Positions 23,501-35,500 of a stretch of 64,000 bases of DNA are shown piece after piece. Each line of letters opens with the position of its first letter. Positions within the stretch are counted from its first letter, which is position 1. The position numbers were made by a program, and so were the translations under genes. The DNA is from Trichoplusia ni (lineage: Eukaryota; Arthropoda; Insecta; Lepidoptera; Noctuidae). The DNA lies in contig NC_039479.1 of assembly GCF_003590095.1 (NCBI RefSeq), positions 2,728,001-2,792,000 of the forward strand, in the 5' to 3' direction. The notes under the pieces were generated by a model that was given only the letters and a program-made list of their open reading frames with translations, had not been told where the DNA came from and made no database searches.

Positions 23501-26500
23501 CCAAAGAGAACAGCAAAACTAGGAAGTCTGGTGTTGAGTTATCTGACAGTGAAGACTTAATGCTGACTGCAGACAAAGTGATGAATAAGGAGCTGAATCA
23601 GTTGCATGCACCTGTAGTGCTTGACGAAGCTAAGGAGACGCCCACGAACGGACCCGTTACTAGGAATAAACAGGTGATATAATAGTCTGCTTTATAATAC
23701 GTTACAAAAACGGAGTGTGCGGCTGCAGTTACTGTACTGAAAATCCTGTATGACGGAAATTTCCTCTTAAAAAGTTCTGAAAAAAGTCCGCAACAACAAT
23801 TTTATAGTATATTTATTTATTTAACGAAAGTACAATTTTAAAATTACATTTGTTTTTATGATTAAAAATCCTCGCCAAACATTTCGTTTAAAGGCGAGAA
23901 GCGCTCTTTTCTTTTTCTTACTAGCATAGCAGCAGCTAGTTCTCATAAATAATGATCCCTCAAATTTATTGGTTACCCAAACGAGTTTTTAGCCTGCTAG
24001 TATGGTACCGCTGGCTCTAGTGTCACGATTCGTACTTGAGCGGTTTATTTTATTTTCCTATTGATTGGCTAGAAAAGTGTGGTGCCGTGCAAAGCATGTT
24101 AGTTTGCGAAAGCGATTCTGTGGCGCCAGTAAAGTTAAACTCAAAGTCTCGTCGTTTTTAGTCTCATTATTATTAAAATTATACACGGTATTAGTCGCAA
24201 TTCAAATTCTTTGAAATATAGATATGTTTATTTTCCAGGAAAATAACTCTTCTTTACTCGTGTTTAGACCCATAATTTCATAACAAAAAAGTAATCTTCC
24301 ATTTATAGAAATTTGATCCTTATTTGAAAGCAGTAAAGCTTAAAATCACGACCGATCTTTTGTTAACCAGTCATATGTACATATAAACATTAATCAATGC
24401 TAAGGTCAAATACAAAAATAATATTATTAAAATATGGACCTTATCGTAAAGACACACAGCTCATCTCAATGTGCCTCGAAATTCCTTATCGGCATTATTA
24501 CTACTAAATTAAACTACTGTTTTTTGAAGTTTGTTGTTTCCGGCTAATATTCACGACAGTATGATGATAAGGACTAAACCGCGAATATTATTAGTAGTAG
24601 AATATATTATTATAAAGTTAGCGTGTCGTGTCAGTGTAAGTGTCAAGACAATGCTAGGGGCAACACAACGGGCCTACGGTACCTTCCGTCCCAACTTCTG
24701 CGTAAAAATAGAGCGAATGTGCGTAGTGCTTGTCCTGTAAATAGTGAATTAGTGTAAATAGTAATAAAAAAGCGGGAAGAATATTATCTAAAACTATTGT
24801 GCGAGTTTAAATACCTATTTACAAACATCGGCGCGGGGACCCGGGCGCGCTGTGCCGGCACCACTCTATTGACAATAGCATCGATCAATCATGCGTAATT
24901 GATTAAATAAGCTATAGGTGCTACCTGAGGCATTTTTTTTGTGGCCTGGTTTTGATTCCACTGCTTGGCAAAGGCCTCCCCCTAATGCCTCTCTAAGGCA
25001 TTTAAATATTTTCAGTTTAATCTAAGTACGATGTTTTACTAGTTACCTAGTTAGTACAGTGTGACCCATTATTATATGCTTAAAAAGTTGACTGCCGATG
25101 GACAGCGCGCGACACAAAGCGCAACGTTCAACGTTCTTCGAAAAGATATTCAATGAGATTAAATGATTTCAAGGGTAAAAGATAAACACAATTATGCTGT
25201 CTTGGACTATTTTTTACGAGGAACTATACCGTCATACATATACATGATTTTTACTTGACAACTGTTGACGCAGCGCACGCACAAAATAGTAATATCATTG
25301 TATAATATTCTATAGCCATAATAAATAGTAAATATCTAGCCATAATAAATGGGCTATCCGACACTGAAAGAATTTTTAACTAGGCTTGGGCCGACTACTT
25401 TCTGATGCTAGCGCTTTCGAACAAACTCTTCAACTTTCTAATATAGCATAGACGAAACTAATTAGGGTTAATCCGTAACTTGTTGTATATTTTAGAAAAA
25501 TGGGTCTAAAAACCAGTCATCGGGTAGTAAAGTAATAGTTGAGGATGATTCTTCATCTGAAGAAGAAAAACAGTGGGTCACGACTAAGGAAAAGCTTCTT
25601 AAAAGGCTGTGCAGGAAGGAGGATCAAAGGTATGGATACAATAGATATAGTGACATCACAAAAACAATAATTACTATTATGTGTTATACTTTCAGAAGAT
25701 TTTTTTTTCAATTTGATTATTGTAATTACTGTGGGCCTAACGCCACAGCTTAAAGTAATATTCATGCGGTTGTGAAAGAGAAACGCCGCTCTTAGCCGCC
25801 TAGTGTTGTCACGCTTTTATAAATGCAATAATATTACTTGGCGGTACTCTCTCTTAATTCTAATATGCATTCAAAGCTATAGTCTTACAATAATTGCAGT
25901 CTGGACGACGCCAAACGTGCGAAGCTTGTAACCGAGTTCATCGAGAGACGCACCGACTGTCCCGACTCGTATCACAGGCCGCGACATAAGTCCAAACGCA
26001 CCAGCAAGAAGGTTCTCGAGCGACAGAAACAACTAAGGTTTTGAACTACTACGTTTGTTAAAAAATCCCCCTTTTGTTCAAAACTTTCACCCCCACAGCG
26101 TTTGAATGGCTCGGCCGATTTATCAGTCATGTCTAAGAACATTCGCACATAATCCACCTTTAATACAAATTAAGATAAATTGATATAGTTCAATGCGTTC
26201 GGGAGCTATTATCACTGATAGACAGATAGTTGCCAAAATAAAAATTGTACTCGTAGTCATAATTATGTAAATATAAACATATTTTCTCGATTAATGCATT
26301 AACAACAAAGAAGAAGGTATGACTTGGCTAGTTCTCGTCTGTAAATATTTGTGTTTGATGGCTGGTTTCTACTGGCAAGCCAATTTTTTCTTAATTATAA
26401 ACACAACTTTCGATAACTTTCGAATAAGACAATTCCTTTTTTAAACAGTTTCCTTTTACCTTAAGTAGCATCAAACATTTAGGATGTAGCACAAAATAAA

Positions 26501-29500
26501 TATTGATGTAAAAATATAATTTCCAGAGTGTTATCAAGAGAGCTTTTCGGTGAGCCAGACCCTTCGACATCTAAAAGATCACAGAAGGCTCAAGCTAGCC
26601 TACTCTACAAAGGTCGTCGTAATATCAGAAAGGTATATTCACCTATATCAAGCAAAACCGCATTAGTTGCGAAAAATATATTTAAACAACTACCGTTAAG
26701 TATGTAGAGACCATTTATTAACTCAATGCATTTGGTGTCAGGTTATCGACAAGAAATCTTTAGCGCGAAGTACAGTCGTAGCTAACATGGAGGAATTTGA
26801 GAGAAAAAGAAGACTGAATGCAAGGCAAGCCGCTCTGGTAAGTAATTGTTATTATTTCTGATCATGAATTCACTCACGCATGTGTAGAACAAAATCTCCC
26901 TCATTAACACCCCCTCTTATCACATACGTCGATCTTTAACGGCCCATTGATAGCTATTTGCTAGTTGCTTTGATAGATAGCTATTTCAAATTAAATGAAA
27001 AAAGAATTAACAAAATCAGTTCATCTAGTCTGAAGCTCCGAGGTAACAAAAATAAAAAAAATACAGGCGTATTGAGAACCTCTTTTTCGAACTCGGTTGA
27101 TAATCAATTTATTTGATATTGTAATTTGCCTTTTTAGCTTTTGTAAAAGGTACCCTGTCTCCACTGTATCTTTGTATTTAATTCTAGCGTGAACGGCTCG
27201 GCTGCGAGGAGGGTGTAAACGTGCTAGTCATTAACGACGAGGTCTGTCTGGAGTACGACTTCGAAGCCAACCGGCCCATCGTCACCGTTCACTCCTTCTT
27301 CACTAAAGTCATGAAGGCACATCAGGTATTACGGGATTTTTTAATAAATTTTATAGTGATTTTTATGAGGTTAATGCTTACTTAAAAGATAGATTAGTTT
27401 ATTCATACTTATTTATCGGATTTTCCCGACTAGCTTCGGTCCCAACCGTAGTCTTTAATCATGAGCTGATGCGGCGGTGAGATCGCGAGTCGAACTGCTA
27501 TGGTTTTTTTTTGATACGGGCAAATGGTTTTAGTTTTAAAAGTAAATAACTGGTGAGTAATAAAGTACTACAATAATGGCGACGAATTAAGGTTCTAAAT
27601 ATGAAGTATTTAGCGGTTTAATAATACCAAAATGTAAATGTTTGGTAGGCCTAATTTCATACAGAAAATGATTGCGTATTGATTAGGAAATGTATTTTAC
27701 TTGAATGCTTTGAATGTTGCTACATTTAAAGTAGGTGTGTACACCATATCTCTTGATGTATGTACAAAGTGTAATTAACTGTTCCTTGTGCAGTACGAGG
27801 GCGTGAAGTTCATGTGGGACGCGTGCTTCGAGAGCGTGTCGGAGCTGGAGGCGGGGCGCGGCGGCGGCGGCTGCATCCTGGCGCACTGCATGGGGCTCGG
27901 CAAGACGCTGCAGGTGCTGGCGCTGCTGCACACGGTACGGGGGGACACACAACACTCGCATACTTACAGACGAAGGACTCTAAGATGGTCTTCTCTATGT
28001 TCATGATGAACTCTTCTCTGCCTTCTCCATCTCTTCTCTCCCCATCTTCTTTTCCAACTTTTTATCTTCCATTATAAAATATTAGTTTTATGTGATTAAA
28101 AACTCTGCCAAAGTGGTAGTTGCAAAGTTGAAAATATTGGAGAGAGCTATCAAAGAGTTGCAAAATAGAATGATTGCATTTTTTTTTTTTTTCAGCCATT
28201 ACTTTCCCACTGCAGGGCAAAGGCCTCCCTTAGGTTCTTCCACTCTGTCCGGTCTATTGCTTTTGCCATCCACTGTTTGTGGTACGCATCCAGTTCGTCG
28301 CGCCATCTCATTCGAGATGATTGCATTACTGTGAGAAAAACAAATCACAATTAAACAAATATAGTTTTAAATGTTTTAATGACGACGCCAGTAACATGGA
28401 CTTGATTACGCAATTCCGGAAGTTTAGACTTTAGGATTTCAAATAATTTGAAGCTTGTGTCTTCAATTCCTCATTTTCATAACATTCTTTTCCTCGTTAC
28501 CAGGTCCTGACGCACCCCCGCGTCGGTATAAAGCGAGTTCTCGTGGTATGTCCTCTGTCGACCGTACTCAACTGGGTCGACGAGATCCACAAGTGGATCG
28601 GACCCGTTACTAATAAAATCAAGGTGAGGTTCTTTGATAACATATATGTGTATTTGCATGCTTTTACAGTGGATTCACTCATATTTGTAAATAGCGCCAT
28701 CTGTGGGTAACTTTGTGTACTAACACAGCTTTGGTCAGTGTTGCAAACTAATATTTTTTTGTTTCATAGTCTAACATCATGTAAATATATAATACACCTG
28801 AATACAGTTCTTATTGTTGTTTACTTTGCTTTTTCAAGCAACGCAAAATGAAAAGGAAACTACAGGTATGGCACGTTACACGTTCATTTTTGCTGTGGCT
28901 GCATGATTTGCAGTTATGGGCATAATTCACTCTACACCATTCAATCAATAACCTCATCTTATCGCGGCTCGCGGCTTCCGCCAAGGTTTGCCACAATACC
29001 CAGTCTTCCGCCTTCCTCATGCACTGACTCAGCAGCTACCTCTTTTTAAATCATCGGGCTAATAAGCGAAGAGCATACCTATTTAAAACTGCAGAAAACA
29101 ATTATTAAAGATTCGTTTTCTATAGGTATTCGAACTATCAAAGCTAAAGAAGACTTACGAACGCGCATACCAACTTGAAGACTGGTTCAATGGCGGAGGC
29201 ATTTTCATCATAGGCTACGAGCTCTTCCGCAGCCTCTCAACCTTGGACCCGTTCCTCGATGACATACGACCGACCATCATAAACAAGATCCGGACAGCCC
29301 TATTAGACCCCGGTCCAGACATCATAGTGTGCGACGAAGGACATTTACTGAAGAATGATTGTTCCGTACTCTCTGTAGCCATGAGTAGGGTTGTCACGAA
29401 ACGGAGAATTATATTGACGGGCACGCCCATGCAGAATAACTTGAGAGAGTATTACTGTATGGTGAACTTTGTCAAACCTAATTTATTAGGGACGTATGCT

Positions 29501-32500
29501 GAGTATTCTAACAGGTTTGTGAAACATTTTCTTTATTCTTTTTTAATACTTTCTGGTCGAAGTATGTGTTTGATTCAAAAAGAAAATTTGATTTTAGATT
29601 TAATTACACTAATAATGTTCAGAAATTCACAGATCCATGTTACGTAGACCTTCTACATTAGATTCCTGAAAACTAATCTTTATTCTAACTGTCTAGGTTC
29701 GAAAATCCAATAATGAACGGTCAGCATCGCGACTCAAGAGAAGAAGACATCAAGCTAATGAAAGCCCGAACTCACATCCTACACAAAGTTCTGGAGGGTT
29801 GTTTACAAAGGCAGGAGGCATCAGTCCTATACCCCTACCTCCCTAAGAAACACGAGTACACCCTGTTCATAACGCAGACGGCGTGCCAGTGGAAACTGTA
29901 CAAACATTACTTGAACCACTACGGGAATCAATCCAAACAGAGCATTTTAAAAGACTTCCACATTCTACAGAAAATCTGGTCGCACCCACAAGTGTTGCAT
30001 AACTTCCAGACTAAGGCGCAGGATCAGAGGAATAAAATTAAAGGTAGGTGGGGAAACAGGCTCCTTAAGATTCGAACACTAATACTGTACCTTTTGGTAT
30101 CTGAAGCAGTTCTATTGTCACTTCATTGGAAACGTCAACAGCAACAGTCTAAAGGGTCCCTTATATTGGAATATTTGAATCCACTACTTCAAGTTTAGTA
30201 TAACCTCAATTAATCTAGTATGACATCATAATAACAATATCAAAATGAATTTTAATATTAAAATTCCAGCTGAGAAGCTAGAAGACGACTTAGCAACGGA
30301 AGACTTGGAGGAGATAAAACCCAACCCCACGGACCTGTGGTGGCTGGAGTACATGGACGGAGGCAACATGCTGGAGACCCTCGACAGCTCCAACAAGTTC
30401 GTCGTCGTGTTCCGGATACTGGACGAGTGTATCGCTCTGGGAGATAAAGTGTAAGGGAGAAAATTTTAGTGTGGTGATGATACTTTTTTTGTCTGGGAAC
30501 TCTTTTCTTGGTTGGTTATGTTTACGTGGGTACTTTTTCCCCGTTAACGATCTTTTTGAGGTATATTGTAGAACATTTAAAAGGTATAGTATAAATTCTG
30601 GGTAATAAGTGTAGGAATATTAATGTGATGTGGCTGGTCTGCGAATTTTGTTGCAATGTGCGAAATGTATCGTAGTCAGAGTTTTTTACTTGTATCGTTT
30701 TACTTATTGATTCTGAATTTATTATATTTCATTGAATACTATTAGGTGAATATACCATATTTTATTTTTTGGCAAGATGCGAATTTGAGTTTAAAATCAT
30801 GAGAATCGAGTTAATTTTTTAAAGACTTGTACAAAATGCTCCATATTTTTATGTCCAATCCATGATAGAAATATAAGTCAATCAATGAGTTAAGTTGAGT
30901 ATTCAATTTTGGCTTCATAAGTTTAAGACTCAACTTCAACTAATCCCTACCTCACAGACTGATATTCTCAACGTCACTGTTCTGCCTGGACGCGTTGGAG
31001 TACTTCCTGAAGAAGATCAACAAGTGGAGCCTCGGCCAGGAGTACTTCCGGCTGGACGGGTCGGTCCCCGCCGAGGTGCGCCAGAAGTGGTGTCGCGAGT
31101 TCAACGCCGACAGCAACTATAAGACTAAGTTAGTTTACAATAGAACTTTTTTATAAAGCAGTGAAATAGGTTAAAGTATCTTTATTCAATATTGGAGTGG
31201 CCTCTTGGTCTAGCGGTTAGACACCTTGAGACTGGAGGGCGTGGAGTCGATTCCCGATACGTAAAAGAATTTTCTTGTCTACTAAGCAACTTTCTTGTCT
31301 ACCCTTTTCACAAGTTACATCAACTACTCGGCTATCCGTGCAGTAAACGTTTTAAGAGATCTTATTTCAGTAGTGGCCAACCTCATCTCAATCATACATT
31401 CTAGAATATCATAGAATATCATTCGGCACGATCTAGTTCCTGAATACGACAGACAACACCTTTTCACCCATTGGTACCGTAAATTCTGACTTTATGAATA
31501 TTATTATCCCAGACTATTCTTGGTATCGACCCGCGCCGGCTGCCTAGGCCTGAACATGACGGCGGCGAACCGCGTCATCATCTTGGACACGTCGTGGAAC
31601 CCCGCGCACGACATCCAGAGCATCTTCAGGGTCTATCGCTTCGGGCAGAAGAAGGACTGCTTCATATACCGGCTCGTTGCTATGGTGAGTTGCTCCTATA
31701 TTTTGTAACTTCTGTATTAGGGCTGTTATAGAGCTCTGGAAGGGAAATCACTGTATATCGGGATCAAGAAATTATCTGCAACCTGGTTTCGTTCTGTTTT
31801 TGATTTGATTATAATATATGTAGTTCCTAATTCGAAATTGGAAATTATGTACTAAAATTAAGTCCAACTTCTTATTACGACTAACATCTGTGACTATTAA
31901 TCCCAGGGTACGATGGAACAGAAGATTTATGAGCGCTCGGTGACTAAGCAAGCCGTCGCCTGCCGCGTGGTCGACGAGCAGCAGATCGACCGACACTACA
32001 ACATGGCTGACCTCACTGAGCTCTACAAGTAACTATAACCTTATTATTGTTGTTTTTTTTTTGTGTGGCAATCTATCTTGGACCCGTTTGTTTTATATTA
32101 GGTTTGCGAAAGTTATTTGGTGTGTTATTCATTTTATCGAGTACATTTTGAGCAACATTGTCTCCCAATATTCTGACACGACAGCAGTTCGCAGTAACAA
32201 AAGCTCTGGTTACCAGACCAGTGGCACTATCAGTGGCTTTAAAAGAAACTAAGCTGATTAGCATCGCCTTCAGCTGTTTGCAAGCGCAGGCAGAACCGTT
32301 CGACAGCGTTGTCGACACTTTTCGACTGTCGCGCACAAAGCCGACGGCCTCGTGCATTATAGAGCAACCATAAAGCACGTATGTGTGTCTCGCAGGTTCG
32401 ACGAGCTGGGCTCGTCGGTGGCGGGCGGCGTGGCGGTGGGCGTGGCGGACGTGGCGCTGCTGCGCGTGGCGCGCCTGCCCGCGCTGCACGCCGTGCACGA

Positions 32501-35500
32501 GCACGACTCGCTGCTGCGCGGCTCGGCCGAGCAGGGCCTGCCCGAGCACGAGCGGGACGCCGCCTGGGTGCAGTTCCAGCAGGAGCAGGCGCACAAACGT
32601 AAACACGCCCCCTTATACACACGTCATACACTTCAAACAACTTAAGTTAGGAACGATATCTAACTTGAACTTTTACCTATTTGCAGAAATAGAAAATGAA
32701 CTGCTAGATGAAGCTCCGAAAACGGCAACGAAACGATTGCACGGTCACGACTATGCTCTCTCACCGGCGCCGGCCGATATCAAGACTGAAGACAAAAGTG
32801 ATGACTTTCAGCCAAGCGAAACCAAATCTAAGAAGGGAAAGAAAATCATCAAGTGTTTAATACCAATACAGGATAACAAGAACAATGAAATTGTCCCAGA
32901 CATCAAAGTTGAGCCAACTCCTACCTCAAGCAAAGCCAAGAAACGTCCCGCGTCGCCAGAACCCGGCCCCAGTATAGACAAAGACGCAATGAATGAAGAA
33001 ATCATGGTCGAGAAAATAACAGACATACTCCTCAAACACAACTTCCAATATAAAAAGGGGCGGGGCGTGGTAGGGACTCTCGTGTCAAAAGTCAGGAGTC
33101 TAGTAATGAAAGGGTACATAGATAGTGAGGACAAAGCAGACGAGTTGACGTCTAGTATAGCTGATGTCTTGCTTCCGAAGCAAGTGTCAGTGCCGATGGC
33201 GACCAACATCATGTGCGAGTCCATCAACAACTCTGCAGCACCTTGTTACAGGACTGAACCTGATGCTCCACCAGCACAAGTAAGGCAAAAGCCTGGACCA
33301 GCTTCAAAGAAGAAAGGTGCCATTCCCCAAGATAACACGCCTAGAACAACCCCAACGTTGCCTGACGCGGCCGTAAACGACCCCAGCACAAAAACTAAAC
33401 GGAGAGCAGCTATACAGGCTGAAAAACATATCGACTATCTAGTCCAAGACGTTATTATCGATCTAGACGATGACGACAATGACGCAGGTGACGCAGATTT
33501 CGTACCGGTAAATACCCCTAACAAAAGCCAAAAAAAAACGTCAAAAAACGGTATTTTTTTAGAAAACGCAAATAGCGACGGCACTTTAAACGCTGATTCA
33601 CAAAACCCTAAAGCTGTTGATGTTGTCGCTTCTAATTTTAACAACAACCTGAAAGTTTATACACCTTCTTTTAGTAAAATTAAAGTTACATCTGAAAACA
33701 AACACGTTGAACTACCTAAACCTGTACCCGGTAGAGATTACTCAAATTCAGTTAAACCAACAGTAAATAATGAAAAGAAAAGTAATCCTCCACTCGACGC
33801 AAGTATCAGTATACTGTTAAGTGATGATGAAGAACCTATAAGCGCCAAGGAACCGTCGAAAACATCAAAGGAGCCGCCGAAAACATCAAAAGCACCGCCG
33901 AAAATATCAAATTACCCGTCAAAGAAAGTAACAGAAACTCCGAAGATCACAGAAACAGTAGATGACGAGGTTGTGCCTTTACCAGCAACGTTATTGAGAA
34001 ACGAGAATTTTATCAACATAGTCGCTTATACTTATTTATCTGGTAACCCTATGCTGGATGAAGACGCTGCGAAGCTTGCCGCTCAGTATAGTACGCTGAA
34101 GGCCTTTGACGAAGTCAAGCGGACCGGGAAAGATATCTGCAGCGGACCGATCTATGATATAGCCATTAAGGTAACATTATTCAAAAATATTTTTTTTTAA
34201 GATTGCTTTTTATAGATATCTCGTATTTAATAATTCGTAGGTAGGTTCGTAGTCAACCTTTCGACCGCTCCACTACACAAATAGCTCTACCGACTAAGCG
34301 ACAGTAGTCATTATTATGTAGGATACAATTAACTTCTTCGAATTTCTTTAGTTTTTCATCGAAAAGGTCAATAAAGAATTTAGATTAGGCTCCTAGATCA
34401 TAACTAGAGGTTAGGTAAGTCGGCTGCAGTACTTGCAGGTGTAGACGTAGAGCGGCAAATCATTCAAAATCAAAATCAAAATTCATTTTTTCAAATTAGG
34501 CTACTAAGTAGCACTTTTTGAAGGTCAGGTTACATTGGACAGCACCCAGTTTCGCCCACCCATCACAACATTCACAACTCCAATAGTCTTGACACTCGTT
34601 TTCCTTCAACAGGTCGTAGGCAAAGATGTACTCAAAAAGATGCAGGTCTTTATCGATAAAACAACAGTCGGGAGTGCCGACACGGCATTAACTGAAAAAG
34701 AGATGACCAACCGTCTCCTAGCTACACCTAAAAGTTCTGGAAAACCGCCTGAATTACTAAAGAGCTTTTCCCAGGCCTTTAGAAATGACGTCATTAATGG
34801 CAAGTTGGGAAGTACTGCGGTACCACCAAAGGTGCAAAGAAAGCAACCTGCGGTAACTATCACTCCGATCCCTCCCGGTGTCGTTCCTGTTGGTCTGTGA
34901 GTATTTTGTTGAAGTAGTATGATAATCCTCTTAAAAAGCAATACTATATCGATTTAAAAAATCAATTTTTACTTGTACAGTTTGCGCTAACTAAAGTCTT
35001 ATCAGACCTCACTTGCACTGTCCAATATTTTTATGCTAAACAATTTAATTAATATTCAATTTAATTGTTCAGGGTCCAAATGGCTAACAACTCGTTCGGA
35101 GACTCTGGCGGCGAGTGCATTCTTCCGGACAGCGAAAATACCATCACTAACAACCAAGACCGCGCTGATGCCTCCGTGAAACCCGCGCAAATCGTTATCA
35201 ATTGCGTGTCTAGTACTCCGCCTAAGAAACCCGTTCTGTTAAAAGCGATGCTGGAGAAACCACTTAATGAAGAAAAACTTGCAAACAGTGCGGTTAGTTT
35301 AAGAAAAACATTGCCGAAACCTGATACTCCAGTGAGTACAGCGAGCCAACCGCTGCGGGTCACAGCGTGGCTGCCGACGTCACCAGCGTCAGCGCCCGTC
35401 ACCTCTAACGCGGCTTCTAACTACATCTCCCTGGACAGTGACGAGGAAGACACCGCTACGAAAACACAGCCGACCGCGCGAGCCGCCATTACCTTGCCTC

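Noticed and set aside
24531..24740. 69-codon open frame in ATRX intron 3
   Set aside because: No family similarity, no splice logic and random-looking composition. An intronic chance frame is more likely.
31196..31262. Possible tRNA gene
   Set aside because: A-box, D-arm and B-box are tRNA-like, but the acceptor ends do not pair and the anticodon and T stems are broken. It is treated as a SINE head.
29126..32028. Assignment of the SNF2 gene as ARIP4/RAD54L2
   Set aside because: Some residues (STRAGCLGLN) resemble ARIP4, but DIQSIFRVYRFGQ, GTMEQKIYERSVTKQ, the RVVDEQQIDRHYNMADLTELY block and HEHDSLL fit ATRX/XNP better.
32239..32640. Arg/Ala-rich frames on both strands around 32240-32640
   Set aside because: These are alternative frames of the GC-rich ATRX exon at 32396-32598 and have no independent support.
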